In this document: piece after piece, positions 19,642 to 29,810 of the stretch
How positions within the stretch are numbered: position 1 is the first letter of the stretch
Layout of the letters: every line of letters begins with the position of its first letter
Origin: Aculops lycopersici
Lineage: Eukaryota; Arthropoda; Arachnida; Trombidiformes; Eriophyidae
Length of the DNA stretch: 42,244 bases
Direction of reading: 5' to 3'
NCBI GenBank assembly: GCA_015350385.1
Contig: WNKI01000001.1
Coordinates: 8,558,830 to 8,601,073 of the forward strand
Made by a program: the position numbers and the translations under genes
Notes under the pieces: model-generated
What the model saw: the letters and a program-made list of their open reading frames with translations, nothing else
Database searches by the model: none
Told to the model about the DNA's origin: nothing

Positions 19642-21924
19642 ATGAGTGATGACACTACCTCTATCAATTCAAATATCCTCACGAGGGAGGATGTTTTCCT
19701 TAAGAAGGCTGCAAAAGAACGTCAAAACTTAATCAATCTAACAAAGTTGATTGTAAATGATCTCATATCTTCCTCACTCAAGGCTGGCCGAACAATTGAT
19801 GATAATCCACCAAATGCAATACATATTGAGAATTACTTTTCCCTAATCGACCGAGTGCTCAAACATGGCCTTAAGTCCAACTTGTTGTCCAATGGCACGG
19901 CAAGTCTCTGGTTTGCTCTGGATAATTTATCCAAGTATCTCAAAGAGTCAACACTCATGTCAGAATCGGTACGATCCTTACAAAATACAAAGACTTATGA
20001 TGGAAAAGTTAGGGCTTGGATGCGATTAGCCATGATGCAGAAGAAGATGCCAGAATATTTCAATGAGTTACTTACGAATAAGGATGTATTATTGAAGAAT
20101 ATCTACCATGACTATGCCTTCATGTTAAGTGACGAGGCTCACGTTTTTGCTGGCCTCCTAATTGGTGTTAATGTAATTGATTGCAACTTCTTTGTTAAAG
20201 ATGCGAATTTTGATGTTATGGTTGATATCATCGACTTGAGTCCATATTTACGCGCACCAAATTCAGGCGGTCAAAACGAAGAGATTGATGCCAAGCAGTT
20301 GGGTGCTGAAATTGATGGGGAGCAGAGACCCGATTTTAAGGCAATCCTCGATCAAAAGAGTTACCTAGAGGAAAGGAACAAGAAACTTGAGGACACAATT
20401 AGTGATTTACAATCCAAAATCAAGAGTCTCGAGGATCAACATAGCAAATATGAAGTGGAGGCCAAGATAAATGCAGTTCAAATCCAAAAACTGCGAGATC
20501 AAAAAATGTCTAATATCACCGAGAAGTCAGCACCACAATCGATCTCATCATCGCTCACTTCCGGAACCTTACCAATGATGGGAGGAGTATTTAGCAAGAT
20601 CATTCAGAAATCGAAGGAATTCACCGAGTCGACTAAGTTATCCTTGGACACGGAACAAGGCTCTGATCAAGCAAAACTAAGTATAGATATTGTTGAGACT
20701 AGCGATAGATTACCTAATGACAAGCAAAACAATAACAACAACCTGCAACAGCAAGCTAGCGATGATATGACCGGAGATCATGTATCCTCTGAGGGCTCGG
20801 AGAGTATTGTTGTTGTCGAGGCACCAAGCCAACAGGAAATGGCTAATAGCATGATGGAAACCGCATCAATCAAGACACAATCATCGCGAGCCTCTGTCGG
20901 CCGCACGAGTCAGGTTTCCAAGGGACAATCAAAAGAGGAGCTGGATCCTATTGAGTTTGAAGCCAAGAAAAAGTTGTTAGAGGAACAGGGAAAAGAGCTG
21001 GCAGTACTCAAGGAACGCGCCGGTATTCTGGAATCAAGTTATCGGTCTTCACTTGCTCGTATTAGAACTCTCGAGCGCGATTTGGACATACAAACTAGCA
21101 TGAATGTTGACAAAGACAATACTATCAAGATATATGAGCGAGATATCAAAGAGAAGCAAGCTCAAGTTGAATCGTTAAGAAATTCCCTGAATGACGCCAA
21201 GAAATTAAACGCGGATTTAAGTGAGCGATTCAATGAAACTAGCACCAAACTTAAGGAGCGTGTTAAAAGTGTATCAAACTTGCAGGCGAGTTTGGACAAA
21301 TGGAAGCTTGAGAACAAAACACTAGCTGCTAGATTACAGGAAAAGCAAACCTCCCTGGCTTCTATGAAAGCGGAACTTGATAAAGCTTTGACTAATGTAG
21401 TCGAGTTGAAGAAATATAATGAGAAGGTTAATGACGAGCTGAAGCGGGAGAGGGAAAGTGGCCGAACATCAACTGTTACATTAGAGACTCAGAATGCTAG
21501 AATTGCCGATCTAACTTCAAGGATAGAAGAATCCGAGAGGGAGTTGAAAAATTTAAAGTCCTACAAGGAGCGCAGCGAGGAGCTCACCAAAAGATGCCAA
21601 GAATACGAGCAAAGTCTTGAGGAAATTGGTATTCAATTGAGAGAGTCTCGCTTGGAAGTGGAAAACTTGAAAGAGAACTCTGCTGTATTCTTAGATTCCC
21701 AATGGATGGATAGTAAGCAGGTTAAATCTTGTACCTTATGTGAGCAGGGTTTTTCCGTTACCCGGCGGAAGCACCACTGTCGCCTGTGCGGAAATGTATT
21801 CTGTCAGAGTTGTTCAGATAACAAAATGGAGTTGGCCTCATCCTCGAAGCCAGCGCGAGTTTGCGACACTTGTCATTCCTTTTTATTGGCCAAATTTGTC
21901 AAGCAATCTTCTAATTCCACCTGA
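19642..21924 (+). CDS. RUN and FYVE domain protein (RUFY family)
   Basis: A 760-residue, intron-free protein of the RUFY1/2 type: Rab-linked endosomal tethers that bind PI(3)P. I start at the ATG at 19642; the frame extends seven codons upstream but only from a GTG. An N-terminal RUN domain spans residues ~20-195 (ERQNLINLTKLIVNDLI ... YDGKVRAWMRLAMMQKKMPEYF ... DYAFMLSDEAHVFAGLLIG). Coiled coil follows at ~235-285, then a Ser/Gln/Asn-rich linker, and a long coiled coil at ~435-685. The C-terminal FYVE finger has the hallmarks WMDSKQV (WxxD), RRKHHCRLCG (R+HHC+xCG) and the CxxC pairs CTLCEQ, CQSCSD and CDTCHS. Domain order matches the family. Human and insect members are of similar length. 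Confidence 0.94.
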   Translation: MSDDTTSINSNILTREDVFLKKAAKERQNLINLTKLIVNDLISSSLKAGRTIDDNPPNAIHIENYFSLIDRVLKHGLKSNLLSNGTASLWFALDNLSKYLKESTLMSESVRSLQNTKTYDGKVRAWMRLAMMQKKMPEYFNELLTNKDVLLKNIYHDYAFMLSDEAHVFAGLLIGVNVIDCNFFVKDANFDVMVDIIDLSPYLRAPNSGGQNEEIDAKQLGAEIDGEQRPDFKAILDQKSYLEERNKKLEDTISDLQSKIKSLEDQHSKYEVEAKINAVQIQKLRDQKMSNITEKSAPQSISSSLTSGTLPMMGGVFSKIIQKSKEFTESTKLSLDTEQGSDQAKLSIDIVETSDRLPNDKQNNNNNLQQQASDDMTGDHVSSEGSESIVVVEAPSQQEMANSMMETASIKTQSSRASVGRTSQVSKGQSKEELDPIEFEAKKKLLEEQGKELAVLKERAGILESSYRSSLARIRTLERDLDIQTSMNVDKDNTIKIYERDIKEKQAQVESLRNSLNDAKKLNADLSERFNETSTKLKERVKSVSNLQASLDKWKLENKTLAARLQEKQTSLASMKAELDKALTNVVELKKYNEKVNDELKRERESGRTSTVTLETQNARIADLTSRIEESERELKNLKSYKERSEELTKRCQEYEQSLEEIGIQLRESRLEVENLKENSAVFLDSQWMDSKQVKSCTLCEQGFSVTRRKHHCRLCGNVFCQSCSDNKMELASSSKPARVCDTCHSFLLAKFVKQSSNST

Positions 21925-21964
21925 ATTTTATATTTAGAATTTGATGATTATTCTATATGCACAC

Positions 21965-21970
21965 ATTAAA
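21965..21970 (+). terminator. ATTAAA poly(A) signal, RUFY
   Basis: The common variant hexamer, 41 bases after the RUFY stop codon. Confidence 0.5.
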
Positions 21971-22866
21971 TCAATTTACGCATGCCACTTGATGGTAGAT
22001 AAGGTACTCAAATTATGTGTTTCGGTGTGTTCTAAATGACCTAATAGTCATTTAGATATCCAGCTTCATTTATCCCGGTAAAAGTTTTGTTAAGGTGGCG
22101 TTGTTGTAATGGAAAAACTAGCGATGAGATGATGAAGATGATGATTAAAGCATAGGTAAACTTCGATCACAACTACAGTTTGCTACACTTGTGTGTCAAG
22201 TCGGTGGCTCGGCCATAGAAAGCCTCCACACCTGATCCACCTGTAATATGCTGCTGCTACTACTCTTGCTTCCACCACTGCCGGCGCCGCCGCTACAACG
22301 ACCATATAAGCTCCCGCTCGCAACATAAGCTCTTGTTAGCCGTTTCGGGGTTGAACTGGCTAACAGGTGACTGAGGAGGGTGGCCTAGGTTAGAGATATT
22401 TGGTTAGTTGAATTTCTGATAAATATAGTGAACTATCTGCGCGAAGTGCACACGGTTAACCTGTCACGGGCGCGACTTGTTGCATTGGGTGTCGGCGGTA
22501 ATAGTAGTAGCAGTAGTTGTGGTTGTGGTTGAAGTTGAGGTGGTTGCAATTGAGGCAGCGGCGTCAATGGCGCGTTTGTCACCTGAGCACCTGCCGGCTC
22601 GCTATCTCCAAACTAAAATCATTCGCCAATTACCTGACTGCCTGCCTGCTAGCCATTGATTCGCATACCACCACCACCACAACTGCTGCCTTTGCTACTA
22701 GAAATAGTCTGTATTATGCTCCAAATCCTCCTGACGCCTGATGACTCCTGCATCGAGCCTAGTGGCGCCGGTTGCCCCTGTCTTTGTGCAGTATCTGGAT
22801 CTGACGACGATGACTACTATGTGGATTTTCACACTTTTCCACTCTCTTCGAATGACACAATTAGGC

Positions 22867-22922
22867 CGTCGTCGTCGTCGTCGCCACCACCACCACCGTC
22901 GTCGTCGTCGTCGTCGTTGTCG
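22867..22922. repeat. (GTC)n/(CAC)n triplet repeat
   Basis: Two GTC tracts separated by a CAC tract. The Asp-rich or Ser-rich frames across it are repeat translation. Confidence 0.9.
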
Positions 22923-23334
22923 TCCCTAGCTTGCAAATGCAAACATAGTAGCAGCAGTAGTGGCGAGTTGTAGTGAGGTCGCCACCACAAATGCAGTGAG
23001 GCAACCCTCTTGTAACTAAAAGGAAATCTGAGATTGACTACCAGGTACAACTAGTATCACAAACAAATAGTCAATTTTTCTAGATGGCCCAGCTGGAGCC
23101 ACTAGGGGGTAGGTAGGAGCTACAAGTAGCGGGGAAAGATCATGTAGATTGGAAGTCTGTTCTGTTGTTGACATCGAATCATTTGCAAGCTCAATTTTAG
23201 AATAAATTAGATTACACCAAAACTTGCAAAACTACCAAACGACAAATTAGATTTAGTCTATTTCATCCAATTTGTCATTATTATAATTATTATCATTGAT
23301 ATCATAATTAAGAAAAGATTACCGAAAGATCCAA

Positions 23335-26300
23335 ATGATGAAGTCATTCTCTTGCTTCAAGCCAAGAGATCCGTTTAGAAATTGGAGCAAGGAGTTGGAC
23401 AAGAGAGTGGCAATTTGGGCCAAGGATTTCAATTCAAGCTTCAAGTTGTTGCTCTTGGGTCCAGCTGGAGCGGGCAAGACCACGATACTAAAGCAAATGA
23501 AGATTATCCACTTTGAGGGCTTCTCGCTGGAGGAGCGCCAGCAGAAGGCCAAGGAGATTCGCTCCAACCTGTTGGAGTCGGTGAGGGTAAGTTGCTGTTC
23601 TTTTTTTGCTATGTGCATATATAAAATGGATATCAAGCTTACCCGAAAGCTGAAACTAATATTACCTACCCTAAAACAAACAAACAATAACCAGGAACTC
23701 ACCGCTTGCATCACGGCATCTGGACACCAAATAAACTGGTGCGACAAGGAGAATCAAAACCGACTTGACTTCATAAACAACCTCAATCTAGAGGACCAAA
23801 CCTACGACTTATACGCAGCCAAGATTTACGATTACTCAAAGCGCATTCTCACTGACAAGGGAGTTGAGGATCTATTTGCCCAACTGAATCAATTGTCCAT
23901 AACGCACCGGTCACAGTAGTAAGTATCATTCGTTTCTTCAGATGTCAACAGGTAGTTGCACGTCGAGTCTTTCATTGACCTAATGCGCTATACTTTCTTT
24001 TTCTTTTATTGATTTTAGATGAGAGTTTTTGTTGGGTGTTGACTGTGGTTACAATGTTGTGCTGTGATTGTTATAATCATATCATATGCGCTCCCTCTAG
24101 ACTTGAACCCCTTGATTACGGTTAAAAATATCGATATTCTATACTATGGTCTTTGTAATATTGGACAGTTATTGTGATGATGATAGCAGTTCAGGTAGCA
24201 GGTGGTGGTGATGGTGGTTGTGGTTGTTGTAATATCACCTATCTAATCTAATCTGATCTGAGGACTAGACAAGATGCTGCGGCAACTTGGCCATTTTACT
24301 CAACCTGCTGCCCCTTCGCCGGCCTCCCGGTAGCCTGAGGTTGGCGGCTAGCGTGTGCTGATCTATGAGCTCGCGGTAGCCGGAATGTATATCGGACCAT
24401 TGGAAATGATTCAACTCGTTTAGACCGAATAATTTCCACGAGACATACAGGGTTCTAGTTACCACGCGCCTAAAGATTCGCGATAGGAAGCTAAACGTAA
24501 GCAGCAGCGCTGTTAGCCAGGCCACCAGGAGGCTTGCCATTCAAATGGTTTGGCCCGTGGAGGCGGGTGGTGCGGAAACTGGCGTTAGTTGGACGGAGGT
24601 AATGGGCGCCTCGGGCGGCTTCACCTGCTTAGAGGCCGAGTCGGCTGCATAGTGGAACAGAGCCGCCAAAACCATTGGAACCACCTGCTTTACGAGCGCC
24701 TGCACCAGGCCCGAGTTGGCGCCAGCCGCGGGCCCAAGCATCAGCACGAGCACCAGGGTGATAACTGTGGTTGCAATCTGGATTATCTGCTCCCTTGATG
24801 GCATGTAAGGGCTATTGATCATGGATCGCATCATCATCCTTAGGCTATTCTCCTGATGGTCGAGATTCTCCTCATAAACGGCCACCTGCTCGGGACTAGC
24901 CGCTTGCTGAGTGATGGTTGAGGCTTGCGGAGCGGAAACTGGCATCAGCTTGGTGGGTGCAGGTGGCGCTTGGTCAACAGGTGCCGTTGGCTCCAGTGGA
25001 GCCATGGCATCGACCTCAGCCTCGCGCCTAGTCCTTGTAAGTCGTTGCTCTTGCTGACCGGCTGTTGCATCATCGAAATAGTGTCACCAAAAAGTGTCAT
25101 CGAAAAATTCCCATTTTTTGGTCGACAGGTGGTCGTAGTAGTAGCGGGAGGCACACAGGTGACATGTTGTTGTTGTTGTTAATCATATTATTTTATTTTT
25201 TGACATTTTTGTTTGCGTAAGCAAATACGTTGGTGTTGTTTTTGTTGGGTAATTTGTTGTGTTGTGTTTTGTTTGAAGTTAGCGAATTAGATCAACGTCG
25301 TTGCGATTGTCGTGGTCGTTGTCGTCGTCGTCGTGATTTTATTTAGGACCAATTTATTGGGCTACGTGATGACGGCAGCGATGAAGCGGCGGTGGCGGCG
25401 GCAACGAGATTTGTTTTCGAGATTCAGCGAGTTAATAGTCGATAGTTATGATCACCAAGCGAAGACAGCGGTAGTAGCGTAGTAGTTACAATTATCGTTC
25501 ATGAGTCAAGGAGTTAATATTTGATTCTCAATCAACAACTAAAGACACCTGAGAATGAGATTGGATTGAACTTTTGATTACTCACCTGTGGGTAACTTGT
25601 TGGCCTTAGCGGCAGCGGTCATCTTGGTGTACATGTCTTTGAAGTACTGGTTCATCTTGGTGGCATCGAACTTGCCCATTTCGCCTTGCATGCCCTTCAT
25701 TTGGTCCTGGATTTTGGACATGTTAATTCCCTTCAGCGTTTGCATGCCTTGTGACATGGATGGCATCTCTGGCAATTTCTCGGCTTGGACAGCGCAGCAA
25801 ACGGCCACGGCAACCAGCAAGAAGGCGAATACAATCTTGGCGTTCATGGTGTTAGTTGTTTGGTTGTTAGTTTGATAAATCAAGTTGGCGTTAATTCTGG
25901 ATTTGTTGTTATTAATGATTGACTTTGGTTTTTTGAAACTTTGGATCTCAAATGATTAGTTACTCTTTGATTGAAACTCTAACCTCTTATATAGCCAGAC
26001 CCTCGAACATGACATTCTACACACGCCACCGTCGTCGTCATCATCGTCGTGAGCATCGCGTCACGAGGTACTTCGACCTTGTTGAGGGCAAACAATTTGC
26101 AAGTCATTAATTTACCCTCTCTAGAGGTTGATTAATAAGAGTGTTACCTTACACCCTTGTCGCCAAGTGACGCATGATACTCGTCATGGCCCAAGACTGA
26201 GAGCCCAAACACACCTGTTGCCTGTACATATACATTCTAACAATTGTTCCAACATTGCCAATGGTGATGCAGACTTTGACTACGAGGCGCGAAGATGACT

Positions 26301-27624
26301 AAAGCCAACTTTGTTTACTCGAGACAAATATTCTCATTAATCAACAGAGTTCCTTTAACTAACCAACAATAATTATATTATCTACATCATATTCTATAAT
26401 ATTTCCACCCAACCTTTGAACCATGTCAACTAAACTATCTAATATTTAATTAGCCTGTTGAATCGTGTCGATGAAATTAGAAACGTCAATTACATTCCAA
26501 ACAACGACGACATCCTACAAAGTCGAAGGCGAACTAGCGATATACAGAAACTTGAATTCCATGTCAAGTTACCCGTTAAATCTGGACCCAGTAATATCAA
26601 GCAAACGTTTTGTATGTTTGACGTTGGCGGTCAGCGTGGCGAACGGCGGAAGTGGATCCAGGTGTTTGATGGGGTTACGGCTGTAATGTTTCTAATTGAT
26701 AGCTCAAGTTTTGATGCAATCGACGATGAGAATGGACGAAATAAGCTCAAGGAGACGATCAATTTGTTCTATGAGGTTTGGACCACTCGCTTCCTCTTGA
26801 ACTCAAACTTTGTCTTGCTCTTTAACAAACAGGATATACTCAGAGAAAAGATCGAACGTGGTCACAAGATTGAGGATCACTTTCCTGAATATAAACTCTA
26901 CAAGTGTCAACCTCAGGATCGTGCTTTGTTAACGAGAGCCGGTGAGAAGTTGAACCTGTTTAGGAGTAGTAGTTCGTGGAGTGCGCGTAGCACTGGCTCT
27001 CGGTCCGGATCAACAAGTGGGCCCTCGAGTGGCGATCCGTCGGGTTCTTTGCGTGAGAAGCGGAAATCGTCGTTGTACCGGCGGTTTCCAGGCCAAAGCA
27101 AAAAGGAATCAAGTTCCGCTACCTGTAAAGATGATTCAAGTTCCACGCAAGACCCAACCAATTCCAACTCCAACGCAAATCCCATGCGAGGCGCGTCCAC
27201 ATCAACAGGTGGCAGCGATAGAAATTTGGATTGTCAGACGAATAGCAACAATGAGACAAATTCACAAGCTTCAAACGAAAACAATCACAATCACAACATC
27301 AAGCATCAAGACAACAACCAACCACAGCACAACAAACCACAAGCCACCAGTAAGATGACGCAACAACAGAACGAAATGGCATACATTAGAGCGAGATCGT
27401 TTATTAGGGATAAATTTTTGCAAATTACCCGCCAGGTGGATCATCCAAATGACGCAAGGAAGTTTAGTACGCCAAATTTTATGTACTCAGCTAAGGGAGT
27501 TGATCAGCCAAAGAGGAATGTTTGCTATCATTATACCACGGCGACGGATACGGAAAACATTCGAAATCTCTTTGAGAGCTTACAAAAGATGGTCATCAAA
27601 TCGACGATGAAAGATTTAAGCTAA
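23335..27624 (+). CDS. divergent heterotrimeric G-protein alpha subunit, three exons
   Basis: Exons 23335-23586, 23695-23918 and 26454-27624 join in frame to 548 residues. Donors are GTAAGT at 23587 and 23919; acceptors are CCAG at 23694 and TTAG at 26453. The second join creates SQYLLNRVD, matching AQYFLDKID of known alpha subunits. The protein relays receptor signals at the inner plasma membrane. Visible: a Cys near the N-terminus (palmitoylation), the P-loop at residues 42-50, DILQSRRRTSD (switch I Arg and Thr), FDVGGQRGERRKWIQVF (switch II with its Gln), FNKQD and TTATDTENIR. It is closest to the Gs/arthropod Gf branch. Oddities: the P-loop reads GPAGAGKTT instead of GAGESGKST, and ~135 Ser/Asn/Gln-rich residues (~325-461) expand the Gs-type loop before FIRDKFLQI. 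Intron 1 (108 bp) is open in frame. Intron 2 holds a nested minus-strand gene. Confidence 0.92.
24265..24540 (-). CDS. second ORF directly after the nested gene, same frame
   Basis: A 91-residue frame whose ATG touches the TGA of the preceding nested ORF with no spacing, in the same frame. It starts with a hydrophobic segment (MASLLVAWLTALLLTFSFLS) followed by basic residues (RIFRRVVTR), a Trp/Tyr-containing middle and a basic end rich in Arg, Gly and Leu. It could be read by TGA readthrough or reinitiation, could be one gene broken by a sequencing error, or could be 3' UTR that happens to be open. I recognise no family. Confidence 0.35.
   Translation of the reverse strand: MASLLVAWLTALLLTFSFLSRIFRRVVTRTLYVSWKLFGLNELNHFQWSDIHSGYRELIDQHTLAANLRLPGGRRRGSRLSKMAKLPQHLV
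24541..25847 (-). CDS. nested secreted/membrane proprotein, unknown family
   Basis: Two exons, 25847-25586 and 25061-24541, join in phase 1 to 260 residues. The donor is CACAG|GTGAGT (GT at 25585) and the acceptor AACAG (ends 25062). The gene lies wholly inside G-alpha intron 2 on the opposite strand. It starts MNAKIVFAFLLVAVAVCCAV, a clear signal peptide (cleavage probably after VQA). Then comes a Met/Lys/Gln-rich amphipathic part, a possible furin site RTRR|E at about residue 100, and a Pro/Ala/Thr-rich part. Two hydrophobic segments follow (~180-202, IATTVITLVLVLML; ~212-228, VVPMVLAALF). The phrase PVSAPxAST appears twice, flanking the hydrophobic part. The TATA box and coherent splicing support a real gene. 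The function is unknown to me. Exon 1 is more certain than the join. Confidence 0.6.
25987..25993 (-). promoter_or_regulatory. TATA box of the nested gene
   Basis: Minus-strand TATATAA (within CTATATAAG) lies 140 bases upstream of the nested gene's ATG. This allows a start site near 25960 and a 5' UTR of ~115 bases. It is the clearest TATA box in the window. Confidence 0.6.
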
Positions 27625-28150
27625 CTAATTGAACTAAACTTGGAATTAGTCAATTTGTTAGTCATTGTCAGTGTTAGTTGGTTGGTGTTTAAGCTAAAGC
27701 TAACCGAAAATAAAAACCAACTCTCTGTTCCCTCGGAGCCTCTTGTAGTTGGAGGCTTGAGTATCTCATACCACAAGCAACGCAGGTGTTTTCAATCCAA
27801 CTTTTATCATTGTGATGCAGAGAGTTCCTGTCTCGAGCCAACTAAATTTTGCAAAATATCGCTTGTGGTCTCAATCAGGCTTTGGAAATACCTCGAGATT
27901 TAATCCCATTCACATTTCTGGTTTCCAGCTCAAAATTTCACTCCAGAGCCATGTAAACTACGTGAAAGAAGATCAAGAGATCTCGAGTAGAATGCGGATG
28001 TCGGGAACGTTCGATTCATCGAGTTTGATATTCAATTGATCCAGTTACGGGGTCCCTCATACGGGCAATAACATTTGTTGTTTGACTCATGTTAGCATGT
28101 CCAACATGAGTCATAGTGAGTTGATTGAGGATCACAACGAGGAAAATATC
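27625..28150. other. G-alpha 3' UTR and flank
   Basis: AATAAA at 27709-27714, 85 bases after the stop codon, is a plausible poly(A) signal. Frames in this stretch start without ATG and show no domain. Confidence 0.5.
27709..27714 (+). terminator. AATAAA poly(A) signal, G-alpha
   Basis: Canonical hexamer 85 bases downstream of the G-alpha stop codon. Confidence 0.6.
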
Positions 28151-28460
28151 TACTTGATCTGAGACAAAGTTGCGACCTCCAAGATGATTTTGGGGCCTCG
28201 TCAGGTTGTTGCGCATAGTTCCGGAACCATGCTCTTGATTGGCCTGTTTGAGGGTTTACCAGCCGAACTGCGTGGCTGAGCAGAAGTGTGCGAATCTTGG
28301 AATCCACTGGACACCTGGGTCGCCTTGAGGCCCCTCGAGAACCCAGCACCGCGAATCCTAATTCTACTTGTCCAGAAATGCCAATGCTATCAAATGTGTG
28401 TGCAATCGATCTGCCAAGTCGAGCCGAACATAGCGAAAAAAACCGCTTCTAAAAGTCACC
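28151..28460 (-). repeat. left arm of an inverted ~310-bp repeat
   Basis: Read on the minus strand this arm aligns with the plus-strand arm at 28583-28895. Shared blocks include AGAAGCGGTTTT, CGACCCAG, GGTTCCGGAA, ATGCGCAACAACCTGA (one mismatch) and AACTT. Both arms encode FRNYAQQP-EA-KS in the same frame. The arms diverge from a 122-base centre. Confidence 0.7.
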
Positions 28461-28582
28461 TCTAACTCCGAAGTTATGATAGCTAGCCCACAAATAAACA
28501 CTGCAATCGACTCGCAAACAAGATTCTGAGCATCCGGTTGCCTTGAATTTCTGCTATCGTGTATATTTTCTGGAATATAGAT

Positions 28583-28895
28583 GTCACCTAAAAGCGGTTT
28601 TCTTTGTTATGATCCGTGCAACCTGTAGACCCGATTCTGAGTGCACTTTCCAGCATTGGAGTTTCCGAAGAAGCTCTATCAATACTCGCGGCGCTAGGTG
28701 ACCGAGGGACCCCAATGCGACCCAGATACGCGGTAGATACCGAAGTTTGCACATTTATGCGCAAAAGCAAGGTGGAGATCGCAAAGCTTCGATCGAATCG
28801 GTCAAGCGCAGGGTTCCGGAATTATGCCCAACAACCTGAGGAGGCCCAAAAATCACTTTGAAGGCCATAACTTCTGAACCGAGCATGATTTTCAA
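28583..28895 (+). repeat. right arm of the inverted ~310-bp repeat
   Basis: Plus-strand copy of the same unit. Its frame holds SSIGVSEEAL...LAALGDRG and FRNYAQQPEEAQKS and closes with TGA at 28859-28861. Its right boundary motif (CCATAACTTCTGAACCGAG, 28863-28881) has relatives at 28462-28478 (inverted) and 29169-29188, at ~310-bp spacing. This suggests tandem monomers on each side of the inversion point. Confidence 0.65.
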
Positions 28896-29220
28896 ACCCG
28901 GTCTTCATTATTGTGGCCCTAGTGTGTCAACGCATTTATTTTATATTCATATTATTATCCCCAGTCGCAAATCTGTTTCAAACTTGCATTACTGACGACA
29001 GCTATGAAGTTTGGTCAGAGATTATCCCAGCTAGATAGCTCTTTGTTGTCCAGTGGGTGTACGCCTGTGTTTGAACGTAGGTTAAGTGTGTAATTTTAGT
29101 TAAGGATCTTTGCGAAGTCCTTATTCTATGGATCCGAAACCTCTGGACCCATTTTTCGCCTTTTTGCGATGTAACTCGGAAACCTGATATAATTTTGGAC
29201 GCGCTTTTCTTTCTCAATTA
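28896..29220 (+). repeat. possible third, more diverged repeat unit
   Basis: Ends with GATGTAACTCGGAAACCTGA, a relative of the boundary motif of the preceding unit. The interior matches only weakly (ATCTTTGCG, GGATCCGAAACCTC). Tentative. Confidence 0.35.
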
Positions 29221-29810
29221 ACCTATCATGTGTTGCATTGATTTCATGTGCAGTCAACAAAATCTGTATGTCTGTTCACGACCTAACCCTATCTCTCGCG
29301 AAAAGCGTTCGGCCGAGCAACGGGAAAACAGATGTCCGAGGCAACCTCAAATCAGCTTGTTCTACCTGTTGCTTGCTCGGACACTCATAAGGCTCACAAA
29401 CTGACCACCTTTCCTGGTGTCAGAAGAACAGCAGACTCGGAAGTGATACGGGGAAATTCAAGGAGTAGAAATTTGCAATTCGACCTCCAGCTTTCTTTCC
29501 CTGAAGCATTAATCTCGTTGGCCATCTCAACTAACTCACTAGCTTGTGAGGAAATGGCCACCACTTTAAGTCAAACAAAAGTGGACTCCACATAATCGAG
29601 TTGCGAGCGAAACTTGGAAATTTCATCCCACCTGTTGCTTGTTGTACACGGAGTTTCATTGCAATGTAGTAATCTGAGTTGGTTAGTAGAGTTCATTCAT
29701 CAATTTAGTCGGACAACAAACAACCGTCCGTCGACACTCATGCTTGTGGAAGCTCGCTATGTTCGTGATTGAGCGAGTGAGTGAGTGGTCAGTTTAGCTT
29801 GTCAGTTGAC

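Larger units (their letters stand above)
21925..23334. other. intergenic region between RUFY and G-alpha
   Basis: 1.4 kb. It begins with the RUFY 3' UTR (ATTAAA at 21965). The rest holds triplet tracts, mainly GTC and CAC units at 22867-22922, and CACCTG words at 22233, 22580 and 22588. Open frames here are translated triplet repeats. An AT-rich block just before 23335 is probably the G-alpha promoter/5' UTR. Confidence 0.55.

Noticed and set aside
22477..23050. Val-, Arg- and Asp/Ser-rich ORFs before G-alpha
   Set aside because: They are translations of GTC, CAC and GTT triplet tracts in different frames.
27640..27903. 87-residue ORF after G-alpha
   Set aside because: No ATG start, and it spans the G-alpha poly(A) signal.
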